Below, in pieces: positions 26,778 through 38,232 of a DNA stretch of 64,000 bases. A program made the position numbers and the translations under genes. How positions within the stretch are numbered: the first letter of the stretch is position 1; each line of letters starts with the position of its first letter. Below the pieces are notes generated by a model. It made no database searches. It was not told where the DNA came from and saw only the letters and a list, made by a program, of their open reading frames with translations. Origin of the DNA: Phaseolus vulgaris (Eukaryota; Streptophyta; Magnoliopsida; Fabales; Fabaceae); NCBI RefSeq assembly GCF_000499845.2, contig NC_023749.2:10239298-10303297 (forward strand), written 5' to 3'.

Positions 26778-27600
26778 ATGCATCTTATGTCGTCCATGGC
26801 ACTACTTAACGTAAAGCAGGAAAAGGAGGAATCCTTGTGTACATTCATAGGAAGATTAAGTAGAGTTCATATGGGCATCCAAAATCTCATGCCAGAGATA
26901 GCCATGCATCACCTAGTCTTGACAATCCAGCCCGGTCGGTTTATCGAAAGTTTGATTAAGAGACCAGCCAAAAATCTTGACGAACTAAGCAACTGAGCAA
27001 CTAAGTGCATGCAGATAGAGGAATTGACCGACTTTCACATAAGCGTTCGATCCGAGAATGGAGGAGATAAAAGGAAAGAGAAGGACAGAGGAAATCGACC
27101 TACCTTTGGTCGTTCGGACAAGAACAGAGAAAACCAAGGGCCTCGATTTCTTACTTACACCTCATTTAATGCTGCAAGGGGTAAAATGATGGACGAGGCA
27201 CTACAAGTTAAACTGATTCTGGCCCTAAAGCAGCTACAAAGTTTGAGAAACGGTGATATGTCTAACCACTCTCAATACTACAACAACTTTGGCCATACGA
27301 TCGAGCGATGTCAAGCACTGAAGGACAAAATAAAGGATTTTATTAAACCCGTCATCTGCGCAAGTTTGTTCAGACAAGCACCAACTTGTACCGATCTCCG
27401 GAAAGGGAAAGGTACCCTTCTAAGGACCGGAAAGAACAGTACGTACAACGCGGGCGCGGAGGATCACATTGTTTTGATGATGACAAACATCCAACCAAAC
27501 AGAGAAGAACGAGTGCAAGCCCTATACATAGGACTCGACCATGGAGTGAGAGTGCTCAAAGGAATGATAGATCGAGGTGCAGTGTATGGGAGGTCATCAA
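26778..27600 (+). pseudogene. Gag remnant
   Basis: Two adjoining frames (26778-26996, then 27009-27605) give LSRVHMGIQNLMPEIAMHHL, then FGRSDKNRENQGPRFLTYTS, then the nucleic-acid-binding knuckle region YYNNFGHTIERCQALKDKI. In relatives the knuckle is C-x2-H-x3-GH-x4-C; here its first cysteine is lost. A frame change near 27390 carries the reading into RSPERERYPSKDRKEQY. Confidence 0.8.
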
Positions 27601-27799
27601 CATGATAACCAAACCAATCCCATTCAAAAATGTCGATCGGAGGGAGGAACGAATTCGTAAGAGTCCTTCCCTTGAGAACCAAAACCCCAAATACACCACG
27701 GAGTACATGAATACTATCGTTGGAGGATTCGTTAGAGGTAGATGTTCCAATTCCACCCGGAAAAAGCACCTGCGGGTCATTCAGTCGATCCACTCGGTA

Positions 27800-28010
27800 A
27801 CCACCAAACGTCAACCGAGGATGCAGCCAATCACCTTCACAGATGACGATTTCACTGCCATCAACCCAACCTTGGACGACCCCATGGTCATCACCATGGA
27901 AATAGATAAATTCACCATCATCAAGGTTTTGGTGGATCAAGGAAGCTTGGTTGATATTCTATACTGGAAGGCTTTCAAGAAAATGAGAATTCCATAATCA
28001 GAAATCCAAC
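27800..28010 (+). pseudogene. Retroviral-type aspartic protease remnant
   Basis: FTDDDFTAINPTLDDPMVI precedes KVLVDQGSLVDILYWKAF, which matches the protease active-site region where relatives have VD-x-GSSVDILY. The stop at 27996 comes soon after. Confidence 0.8.
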
Positions 28011-28019
28011 CCTATGACG

Positions 28020-29375
28020 AACAGATTGTGGCATTTTCTATGAAGTGGGTGGACATAAGAGGATTCATTGATCTGCACACTACATTTAGGGAGGAGGGTA
28101 TCTTTGCAAAACAATAAAAATCAAGTATCTTTGGGTAAATGCATATACCTCTTATAACATATTGCTTAGACGGTCGTCCATATATTGCCTACAGGCAATA
28201 GTGTCCACTCCCCACCTTGTGATGCAGTTTCCATCGGCAACCGGTGACATCGTAACAGTTCATGTCTATCAAAAGACGGCTTGTGAATGTTATGTCGCGA
28301 GTTTGAAGGTTGAACCGACTAGTCAGTTATACAAGACCTCACCGCGCGGGATATAACCAAATTCAATTGCACCTGAGAGACAAAGAAAAGACAACGTTCA
28401 TGATTGGCTGTAACAACTTCTATTATGAAGTCATGTCGATCGGCCTTAAAAATGCAAGTGTCACCTATCAATAACTAATGGACTACATTTTCAAGGGGAA
28501 GCTCAGTCGAAAAGTTGAAGTCTATGTGCTTGATATTTTGGTCAAATCCGACTCATGCCAACAACATATCAAAGACCTACAGAAAATATTTCAAGCCCTT
28601 CGCGACCATTGCATGAGGCTCAACCATGACAAGTGTGCGTTCAGGGATGAAGGATGAAATTGTTGGGTTTTATGCTCACTCATCGTGGCATAAAAGCAAA
28701 CCCTTAGAAATGTAGGACGATCAGCAAGATGCGAAGCCCCGAGAATGTCAAGGAAATTCAAAGACTGATCAAACGACTTACAATGCTCTCTAGATTCGTA
28801 CCAAGACTAATAGAGAGAACCAAGGCCATCATGCAATCACTACGCAAGGCGGCAATGTTCCAATGGACGCACAAGTGCAAAAGGATTTTTCTCCAATTGA
28901 AAGCTTTCTTGGCGTCACCCCCGGTTATTCAAAAGTTGAACGCCACGGAGCCCATAACTGTTTACCTCACTATCTCAGAGGACACAATTGATGCAACATT
29001 GGTTCAAGATGCTGAAAAGGAGGAGCAACCGTTTACGATCTCAGTCGGGTACTTCACGGTGTCGAGGTCCGATATCAGATGATTGAGAAGTTTGTCTTGG
29101 CCTTAGTGATAATAGCACGGAGAATGTGCATGTATTTTCAGAATCATCACATAATAGTTAAAACTGACTATCCGATAATGAAGATATTAGCAAAGCCAAA
29201 TTTGGTCGGTCGAATTATCTAATGGGTCGTCGAGTTATCTGAGTTTTAGATTCAGTACCAACCTAGGGGAGCAATTAAATCACAAGATTTGGCTGATTTT
29301 GCAGTCGAGCTCAGCCTTCATTTGACCGAAGAGTAGAGCTCCCAATGATCTTGCATGTTGATGGGTCTTCCCAGA
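28020..29375 (+). pseudogene. Reverse transcriptase and RNase H remnant
   Basis: After AIVSTPHLVMQFPSATGDI (near 28196) the RT follows in shifting frames: NNFYYEVMSIGLKNAS near 28405, the VEVYVLDILVKS block where relatives have YVDD/YIDD near 28520, and LRDHCMRLNHDKCAF near 28600. The RNase H connection starts at 28729 with MRSPENVKEIQRL and RFVPRLIERTKA. A final VDGSS-like block lies near 29355. Multiple stops mean no activity. Confidence 0.8.
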
Positions 29376-29985
29376 ACTTTCATACATTCAAAGAACAAAA
29401 AGTCCATTTTCTATACACACTAATGATTTGTTCTAGGCCTTCGGAAAAGTAGTGAGATTGATCAGATAGCAAAGTTAAACATATCATTCGGCCAACAACA
29501 CAACCTTAAACAGAATTTGAATTCCAAAAAATGACTAAACGAGAAAGGATATACACCAGCTAGCATCTGCCTTACTCAAACTTTGCATCCAACCCTCGAG
29601 ATTTGTCTAGAATCAAAAAGCTCCAAAGTATAGCATGACTAACATAGAACCTTCCAGCTAGAAAGGAAGAACAATGCACCAGATAAAGTACCTAATCCAA
29701 GTATGAAAAATTAAGTTTAGGTACTTTCCGCCTCAACCAAGATCAACCTTATACCTGGGCTAAATGGAAAATCTCTTTAGTATCAACCTTCCCTTCCCTA
29801 AACATTATTTTTTTCCTTTGATCCCCAATGCTCCAAAGAATTGTTACCCAAACTTCCCTCTAGACTTAGTACTTCTTTGAACTAAATTGGGGTAAATAGA
29901 ATTGTTGAAAGTGATGTTTAAAATTATTATGATTTGTTAATTGAATTCAACTCATATGTAACATGTACATCAGACCTCATAAACA

Positions 29986-29994
29986 ATAATATTG

Positions 29995-30035
<41 letters not shown>

Positions 30036-30038
30036 AAC
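29986..30038. repeat. (AAT)n microsatellite
   Basis: A trinucleotide run of about 17 units with one TACTAAT interruption. Confidence 0.95.
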
Positions 30039-30819
30039 GACGTTTGTAACCCCTCGTGTTTATCTCATCTCTCTATCTCTCTTCCTTCTCTCTTCATTTT
30101 TTCTCTCTAATTTTCATCTATCCCAAGATTTGATCACAATTTGTAGAAGGTGAAGAGTTAAAAAACATTTTTATTCGACCAGATTTTCAAATAGAATAAA
30201 TTCATTTTTACTCTAATGATCAGATTTGCAATAGGTGAAAAGTGTTTCTCTCAACTTGTTTTACCGCATACTGAAATTTGGTAATATTTGGATAACATGT
30301 TTTAGGTCCTTAGATTCAGAGTGATTTTCTTTCTTGAGCTTAAATTTTCAGTAGAATAAATAATTTTAGGTAAGGGAAGTTACATGTGTTTGAATAGAAC
30401 CTTAGTGTAGTAGATTATAAGTTAATCTAGAAACTATATTATGTATGTTTAAGTATATAGTTATTTAAACTGGTTAATTTGAATGGTTTTGAGTGTATAG
30501 AATCGATTGAAGAAAGATGTTTGAACAAATCATAATTTGCATTAATCAATTTAGAATTATTTAGAAGTGGTTGTATTGAAATATTTGTAAAAAGATATTT
30601 GAAAATATAATTTGAGTATGCTCTTTAGACTCATTTACTAATATTTTCGTTTAAGTGAGATGATTCTTGCTTAAGCAAAAATTGCACTAAAAAATAGTCT
30701 TTTCAATCTAATTTTTGCTAAAAAAAATTCACTATTGAGCCCTTATTAAAATAAACATATTAATTTAAAATTTGATTAATATTATTAATAACATTATTAT
30801 TATTAGTCTTAATAATAAT

Positions 30820-30905
30820 ATTAATATTATTAATAATATTAAAATTAATATCAATATTAATAATAATATTAAAATTAATATCAATATTAATAATAATATT
30901 AATAT
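30820..30905. repeat. AT-rich ~36-bp tandem repeat
   Basis: AATAATATTAAAATTAATATC followed by AATATT is present twice in succession and is largely self-complementary. Confidence 0.75.
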
Positions 30906-31597
30906 GAATAATAATAATCATCACAAATTTCTTTTGAAGATAATGTTTATAGGTGTGTTCATGAAACTTAAGTTCGATTCTCTCATACTCACAATTAATA
31001 ATAAATAAATATCATAATAATAAATAAATAAAATTATTAATAATAATAATAAATACTAATAATAATAATATTTATGGTGTTTACTGCTAGAATTTTGACA
31101 CTATAACAATACCTCACGAACTCATTTTCCTTAATTACTAAACATAAGAAAAAAAATTGATAAAAATACTAGACACTTCTAATTATAAATTTTGCAAAAT
31201 AAGAGCAATATTTTTATTGTAACAATTAAAATAGAAAGCGTGGTTCTAGAAGAGAAAGCAAAAATATTATATTTCTTAATTATAAAATTAAAAACTTATA
31301 TAATTTAAAAAATAAATAAAACACTAGTACAAAAATAAGAATCAATGACAACTTACTATGACAAGTATAGTTTTCCTGTCATAAAAAATGATGCGGTGAC
31401 ATTTTTGTAATAATCATGAAATTTATTATGACGGTTAAAATTCAAACTAACATAGTAAATATTTACTATGCCTATTCAGATGGAACCGTCATAATAAATT
31501 TTTATTATGTTATTTTTATTTTAACTGACATAGTGTTTTAAACTCTCAAACATTCAAAAAAATTTAACCCTAATGCTTTTGCGTGTTGTTTAGTCTC

Positions 31598-31840
31598 TTA
31601 CACTGCAGCTTTTGTGTTTCTTCTTCGACACTACAGCTTCTGCATTTCTTCTTCCACACAAGGGCTTCCGCATTTCTTCTTCGACACTACGACTTCCGCA
31701 TTTCTTCTTCCACATTACGGCTTCCGCGTTTCTTCTTGCACACTATGGCTTTTGCATGCTAAGCTTCTTCTTTCATACTACGGTGCTCAAGTTTCTCCTT
31801 CCACACTATGACGTTGAAGCTTCTGCTTCCACCCTACAGT
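31598..31840. repeat. 28-bp minisatellite in CACTA-2
   Basis: GCATTTCTTCTTCCACAC-type units recur at exact 28-bp steps (31642, 31670, 31698), then more loosely to 31830. Because 28 is not a multiple of three the encoded text changes frame each unit, so it is unlikely to be coding. Confidence 0.9.
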
Positions 31841-32624
31841 AACTCTTCCACTTGTTCAGTTAAATCTAATGCGTTTCTGATTTTTTCCGAAACTTATTTC
31901 GTTCTAAAACTTGAGTTTCCATTTTTTTCCTCTTTTTTTAATCCCTAAATACTTCTTCTCTTTTGTACAGTGCTCATGGTGTCTATATTTTTGAATTCTG
32001 ATAGTGTGTCATATTAAGTTGATATATAGCACACCCTATTCTTGAGTTCTTATTTAACGAAGGTAGTTGTTGCTAACTGCATATACTAAATTTGGGTATG
32101 GTTGTAAGGAGATATGGTACTCTTTTATTTGGGTTTATTTTATGGGATGAAATTGTAAATTTGTAAGGTTATATTAGAAGTTTGTGTGGAGGAGGAAGAA
32201 TGATCCCAAGTTATTTAGGTTAGCAAATTGTGGTATTTGTCCTTAAGAACATGTTGGTGGCCTGTAAATATGTTGTAAATTCCCTTTCAAAGGTTTTAAG
32301 GATCTGCATTTTTGCTAGTAAATTTATTTCTGACGTTTTTCTACCTGAATTATAGACAGTCATGACTCTCCTATCCCCTTTCTCTCTGTGTGAATGTGAC
32401 ACAAATGATCATATGGAAACAATTTTTTGTCAATACTAGTTTATTATTTGGCAAAGCTAGACTTTGTTTTTCCTTTTTCCAAAGTGTTGGGGTGCAGTTT
32501 CCTCAAAGGGATCAAGTGACCCAATAAAATCGTCCTCATCCACAACTTAATGGGATTAATAATGTACCGAACACAAATCAGAGACATCAGCAAGTAGAGT
32601 CCCAAACTGTTGCTCCAAGAAGAA

Positions 32625-33265
32625 GAATGCTTATATTTATAGATTTCTTGACCTAGTTGTCATTCAGAGTATAGGAAATAAAGCGAGTGAAGTGCAAACA
32701 TACTTAACAGAGACATTTCAAAATGCAGGCAAAGAAGTGTATTTAGCACCTTACTTGCATCAGTAAGTATATATTTTTAAATTACAGATAAATTAATTTG
32801 GAACTTATTTATTATTAATATTATTATAACTTGTAGGGGTCATTGGAAGCTGTTGGTCAATATTCCTCGTCATTTTCTCGTTGTTATTATGTGTTCATTG
32901 CATAAGAAAACTAGCACTTTGGCCATCAAACATTTACTAGATGCGTTTTCTATTGTATTATATTTCCTACCTTAATGATTAATATGAATTAACGAATGTT
33001 TACCTTTTTATAGGGCTTTGGAGGCTCATTCAAGATTACTAAGCCTTCCACATGTAGCTAGGAAGAAGATACAATTAATTGCACCTAATGTAACTTATTT
33101 GTCCTACCACTATTTAATTATGATATAAAATATCTTATATTTGTGTTTTAATTTGCAATGTTCACGTCAATCGGGAAGTTATGAGTGTGGATATTTTATA
33201 ATGAAGCACATGCACACAATCATATCTGCAAACATTATTGACTCATGGAAAGAGGTAATAAAAAG
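32625..33265 (+). pseudogene. Ulp1-like cysteine protease domain in CACTA-2
   Basis: Ulp1-family proteases process SUMO-type modifiers in the nucleus. In pieces this shows FLDLVVIQSIGNKASEVQTY and AGKEVYLAPYLHQ (to about 32762), an intron-like gap, then GHWKLLVN with the expected active-site His-Trp (32838 on), then RQSGSYECGYFIMKHMHT with the catalytic Cys (33165-33220). GT and AG dinucleotides fit introns at 32763 and 32836. The upstream part of the gene is unclear and I cannot show one continuous frame, so I class it as a pseudogene, but the catalytic His and Cys blocks are intact, unlike those in CACTA-1. Confidence 0.72.
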
Positions 33266-33419
33266 TTTACTTAAATACCTTAATTATTTAGTTATGAATT
33301 TCACTTTTTATTGAGTAAGTCAAAAAAAATTTGTAGTTATTCAACGATCCATCTTCATTCAACGATAAAGATATGGAAGACATTATAATGCACTAGGCTT
33401 CATTCTTTTTAAGTGTTTC

Positions 33420-34225
33420 TGATAAGTTGTAAATTTCGTTAGTTTATTAATCAATGAATGAGATTGTTTGTAAATTGTATGCAATTGTCAGGATAACATT
33501 GATATGCAGGTGATTGTTATCAATGAATAGAGTAAAATTGATCAATGATTAAGTTTTCTTGAAATTGTATGCAATTGTCTGGAAACATTGATATGCAGGT
33601 GATTGTTATTAATGAATGGGGAAAATTTGATCAATGAATGAGTTTGTCTGGAAATTGTATGCAATTATCTGGATATGCAGGTGATTGTTATCAACTAATA
33701 GAGTAAAATTGATCAATGATTAAGTTTGTCTAGAAATTGTATTCAATTGTATGAAAACATTGATATGCAGATGATTGACATTAATGAATGGAGAAAATTT
33801 GATCAATGAATGAGTTTGTCTGTAAATTGTATGCAATTATCTGGATAACATTGATATGCAGGTAATTCTTATCAACGAATAGAGTAAAATTGATCAATGA
33901 TTAAGTTTGTTTGGAAATTGTATGTAATTGTCTGAAAACATTAATAAGTAGGTGATTGTTATTAATGAATGGGGAAATTTTGATCAATGAATGAGTTTGT
34001 CTGCAAAATTGTATGCAGTTGTCTAAATAACATTGATATGCAGGTGATTGATATTAATGAAAGGGGAAAATGCGATCAATGAATGGGTTTGTCTGTAAAC
34101 TATATGCAATGTTTTGGATAACATTGATATCCATGTGATTGTTATTAATGAATGGGGAGAAATCGATCAATGAATGAGTTTGTCTGAAATTTATATGCAG
34201 ATGATTGTTATTAATGAATGTTGGA
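33420..34225. repeat. ~89-bp tandem array, nine units, in CACTA-2
   Basis: The block GATATGCAGGTGATTGTTAT, preceded by TGTATGCAATTGTCTGGA and followed by AATGAATGGGGAAAATTGATC, recurs at about 33501, 33590, 33673, 33762, 33850, 33940, 34035, 34127 and 34194. Spacing is mostly 83-92 bp. It lies directly after the protease domain and before the right subterminal repeats. Confidence 0.92.
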
Positions 34226-34625
34226 AATAGATAAAGCAATAATTTTTCTAAAAAAAAGCAAACTTACTATGATGGTTATTGCAATAGATGAGATAAAAAA
34301 AAGTCTTATTTACTATGACTAGGGTTGGAATATTTGTCATAGAAAACCACTTACTATGACGCTTATGATGGTAAATCGTATTTTCTATGACGGTTGTAGA
34401 AATACCAGTCATAAAAAGTTTTGTCTTAACATATTATGACAAATATTTTAAACATTTTATGACGGTTCATAGACAACAGTCATAGTAAGTCACTACTATG
34501 TCAGTTTTTCAACTGACATAGAAAGTGCAAACTTTTTATAACTCTTGATTCTATGTTATCACAAGAACTGTCATAAAAAATCATATAGAACCGTCATAAA
34601 AAAATATATTTTTGCACTAGTGAAA

Positions 34626-36034
34626 CAATAAATATATATATATATGCAAATTTATTATTTATTATTTTATTAATTTTATAAATTATATTAAGTTAGGAAT
34701 TTTTTTATAATAATAAAAGCCATTTGCCTTTTTTTTTCAAAACTTAACTCTCAACTATATTACTTTTTATATGATTAAAAGTCTAACTTTTTAATGTCAA
34801 TAATTTTAAAACATGTGACTTTTAGTAAATAAACGTAACCTAATTTATAGTTAAGGTTGTCATATACTTTGGAGAACAAGGTCATCATTGGACATGTGTA
34901 ATTAGAGACTCTAAATAATAATTGACCCAAATTGTTTTTCACTGAAATAAAAAAAAAGGAAAGTAACCTATAAATAAGAAGTCTTTCCATAACACGAAAA
35001 ATATATATTCATTATAAAAACTGAACGGTCCAATTTGGACAATTATTAATAAATAAATAAACTTATGAGAAGTTCAAATCCATGAACATGCTCATATGGT
35101 ATCATTAAATGTGAGCCTTCACAATCAATATAACCTATGTATAATTCTCATTATATTCATGCACTGGACTATTAAAGATACAACCAATTAAATATCTTCA
35201 AATATCACAAAAAAAACAATCAAGTGAAAAAATCATGGCAAGAACAAAACTACTAGTATATATACCACTCTTCACTTTTAGTTTATTTTTTATATTTTTT
35301 TACAATAATATGGTAATTATTCGTTTGGTATGCTAGTTAACTTTTGTGATAACTATATTTTGTAATAATTATATTTTATTAAAAAATTATATACACATGT
35401 ATTTCCAATAATAATAATAATAAATCAGGTTACTAGTTCTCATGAGTGAATATGTCTTTAATGTATTTAATTAAATTTACATATTAATCTATTATAATTT
35501 AAACATATAATTGATTATATTGTGAATGGTAAAAAATATAGAAATAATGAATTCTTTTATATATCAATTAATATTAAGTGATTTAATCGATTATTATAAG
35601 TAATATTAAATAATTGTTTAAAGTTTGTCTTAAAATTCACAGAAATAATTATCACTGAAATAATAGATTAGATTGTTCTTACTGTATTTCTAAATTAATT
35701 AAGAACAATATAATTACTTATATCTTACAATTAACAATTAAATTTCTTACAATCATTTTTTGTATAAAAGGTTCATTGTATATCTCATAAGATAGTACCT
35801 ATCAAAATAATTACAAACATACATTGACTTTCAAGGAATTTTCAATAAACAAGATAATGTAATCTTGTCACCATTTTTTTCTAAGAGTTTTGACTTGAAG
35901 GCTTTTAGAGAAAAATATTACATAATGTCTTATTCTTAATGTTTTTTGGAATAATCATCACTACAAGTTATATCTTTCTTTAACTTTATTTTGAATTTTT
36001 TGAATTTTTATATATAATTGATTATCATGTGTAA
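34626..36034. other. AT-rich intergenic DNA
   Basis: Nothing is supported here. Open frames are short and composed of common A/T codons. Confidence 0.5.
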
Positions 36035-36418
36035 CACTACAAGAAAATTATGAAATAGAAACTAAATTTTAGAGACCAAAAATAATTAGTTATTATAGTG
36101 ACTAAATTAGATACCATTTTAGAGAGTAAAAACATTTTGGTTTTTAAATTAGTTTATATTATTGTTAAATAGTTTCTAAATTGGTGTCTAATTAGGAACC
36201 AAAGTTTTTGCTACCAATTATTCATATTCTATATTTGGTAGCAAAAACATTGGTTGCTAATCAGACACTAATTTATAAACCATTTAACAATAATAGAAAC
36301 TAATTTAGAAACCAACAAATATTTTAGTCTCTAAAATGGTCTCTAATTTAGTTACTATAGCAACTAATTATTCTTTGTCTCTAAATTTTGATTTCTATGT
36401 CATGACTTTCTTGTAATG
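36035..36418. mobile_element. Fold-back MITE with CACTA-like ends
   Basis: The ends are CACTACAAGAAA on the left and its near-complement TTTCTTGTAATG on the right. TAA lies just outside both. Nearly the whole 384 bp is one imperfect inverted repeat with arms of about 190 bp (for example TTTTAGAGACCAAAAATAAT on the left against ATTATTCTTTGTCTCTAAA on the right). No coding sequence. It is probably a CACTA-derived MITE. Confidence 0.88.
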
Positions 36419-36660
36419 TAATTATAATCAAATATTTAAAATATTTGAAATAAAGGAATAAACTTATGCTAACTAAAATTGGATATAAATTCAGATAATA
36501 TGAAACTAATAATGTAAAAAAAATTATGTCAATCTTCTTAATTCTCTTTTTTTATTTTTCAATTTTTCACATTATTTTGTATTTTCTTATTCTACATCTC
36601 TTAAACAAGAATTACAAGAAAAAAAATCTCAAATTTATTATTTACAAAAGTTTTAAATAC

Positions 36661-36885
36661 TACTCCATCCTTTCCTAATAAGTCACAACCTATTTTTATT
36701 TAAAAAATAACAAAAATAATTATAAAATGACCATGGCATCTTTATTCCTTTCATTAAAATTAACGAAAAAACTAGTATAACTTTTTTGTGTGATAATTTA
36801 GTCGTCTTATTTTTTAAAAATGAGGTCTTTTTATAAATTTCCTGTCGAGTGATATGATGATTTTTTAAGTGTGGGTAAGGAAGGA
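36661..36885. mobile_element. Possible Stowaway-like MITE
   Basis: ACTCCATCCTTTCCTAATAAGTC resembles the ACTCCCTCCGTTCC start of plant Stowaway elements, and GTAAGGAAGGATAT near 36870 could be the degraded opposite end. The match is weak and no TA duplication is clear. Confidence 0.3.
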
Positions 36886-37049
36886 TATTTCTAAAAAACC
36901 ATTAAAAATTAAAAAGTTGTTTGGACTCTATCTTTGAAAATTATATTTTACTTTCAATAAAAAAAAACATGGTATAATAATTTTTAAAAAAGTTATAAAA
37001 AAAATATTTATCATTTTAAGTTTTCAAACAAGAGTGCATTTTCTAACAA

Positions 37050-37480
37050 CCCTTTATTATGAAGATCTTGTCCATCATGTTGGGCTTTATAATCAGTTGA
37101 TGCCAATGCATCAATAATTATTGTCGCTTGTTCTACATCAAGGGTCATCATTGTGCCACCGCATCAATAATTATTGTCGTTTGTTCTACATCAAGGGCCA
37201 TCATTGTGCCACCAGCTGCAGCATCTAGGAGCATCTTTATGTCAGATCTGAGACCATTCAGGAATATGCTCAGTTGAGAAATATCTTCAAACCCATGATT
37301 TGGGCATTTTCTCAATATCATCTTAAATCTTTCCCATGTATCACAAAAGACTTCATTTGCTCCTTATCTGAACATAGAGATTTCAGACTTTGCTTTGATG
37401 TAGCGAGAAATTGGAAAAAATCTTTGCAAAAATTTTTTCTCTACATCCTTCCTCATGCTTTCTTCCTAAAACATATTAGT
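37050..37480 (-). pseudogene. Ty3/gypsy gag remnant, minus strand
   Basis: On the minus strand the text includes MPKSWV, then AAAGGTMMALD-like pieces, then DVEQATIIIDALASTDYKAQ and HDGQD. This is a gag stretch typical of legume Athila/Ogre-type elements. A segment of about 60 bp (CATCAATAATTATTGTCG...) is duplicated at 37108-37210. It lies inward of the primer site and LTR at 38204-39331, so it belongs to that element. Confidence 0.7.
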
Positions 37481-38203
37481 GGAGAGAAAAAAAAAACAGA
37501 GAACTTTTTTTTTTCTTTAAAAAGAATAAAATAAAATAAAATAAATTTGAAGATAAAAATAAAAACAAAATATGTAAAATAAAATAAATACATAAATAAA
37601 ACAAAAAACAAAAATAAACACTAAAATGACGTTAAGAGAAAATTAACAAAAATATTCAAAAAAAAAAATATAGATAAAATAAAAACTAAAAACAGAATAA
37701 AAGAAAACTCTAAAAACAAAAAATAACGTACTAAAAAAATAAAAAATAAAATAAATACTAGAAATAAAATAAAATAAAATAAAATAAAGTTAAAAAAAAA
37801 TTGAAAACTATAATTGTAAACAACTAATATTCTAACTAACTAGCTTACGTAGAAATAAAAACTAAAACTAATAATAAAATATAATTAAAATAAATAAATA
37901 ACAGTTACATAAACATAAATAAAACTACCTAAACTAATCCTAAAAAAACTAAAATAAAATATAATAAAACAAAATCAAAATCAAAATCAAAACAAAATAA
38001 AATAAAAATAAACTAAATTAAATTAAATAACGTAAAGAAAAGAAAAGAATAATATAAAATCAACAACTTTCCTTTTTTTTTAAAAAGCAAATCTATACTA
38101 AAATCAAATCAAATCTAATTTTAATAAAATAAACAAAATCAAAACAAATAAAAAAATAAAATATTTACAATATTTAGGAAATTATATTCAACAAATCAAA
38201 TTT
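37481..38203. repeat. A-rich low-complexity leader of retroelement
   Basis: Repeated AAATAAAATAAAAT and AAAACTAAAA words fill about 700 bp between the gag remnant and the primer site. Read on the minus strand this is a T-rich untranslated leader. Confidence 0.7.
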
Positions 38204-38223
38204 GTTCTCCGACAACGGCGCCA
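38204..38223 (-). promoter_or_regulatory. Retroelement primer-binding site
   Basis: On the minus strand TGGCGCCGTTGTCGGAGAAC lies 9 bp after the LTR end at 38233. TGGCGCCGTTG is the primer site common in Tat/Athila/Ogre-type Ty3/gypsy elements. It fixes the orientation of the LTR as minus. Confidence 0.8.
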
Positions 38224-38232
38224 AAAACTCGA

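Larger units (their letters stand above)
26770..29375 (+). mobile_element. Ty3/gypsy (Tat/Ogre-like) retrotransposon remnant
   Basis: Gag, protease, reverse transcriptase and RNase H pieces appear in the correct order on the plus strand, with many stops and frame changes. No LTRs, primer site or integrase were recognised, so it is an internal fragment. The gag text (TSFNAARGKMMDEALQ, YYNNFGHTIERCQALKDKI) matches what I know of the Tat/Ogre branch. The order gag-PR-RT-RH is diagnostic of Ty3/gypsy before integrase. GC content is higher than the flanks. Confidence 0.85.
29376..31321. other. Spacer with repeat family B fragment and AT-trinucleotide runs
   Basis: 29376-29985 shows nothing I can name. 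29986-30038 is an (AAT)n microsatellite. 30050-30420 matches family B (CT-rich start, TTTGGATAACATG, AGGTAAGGGAAGTTA, ATAGAACCTTAG). 30770-31080 is dominated by repeated AATAATATTAAAATTAATATC units. Confidence 0.55.
31322..34622. mobile_element. CACTA-2: structurally complete 3.3 kb CACTA element
   Basis: The left end is CACTAGTACAAAAATA (31322) and the right end, reversed, is CACTAGTGCAAAAATA (34622): 15 of 16 bases agree. AAA lies immediately outside both ends (31319-31321 and 34623-34625), fitting the 3-bp duplication of the superfamily. Subterminal regions carry repeated TTACTATGAC, ATGACGGTT and AACCGTCATA words in both orientations. Inside I find a 28-bp minisatellite, a Ulp1-like protease and an ~89-bp tandem array, but no tnp2. 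It is therefore non-autonomous and would need transposase in trans. Confidence 0.9.

Noticed and set aside
27464..27940. 158-codon minus-strand frame
   Set aside because: Antisense to the gag/protease region, whose plus-strand translation is recognisable.
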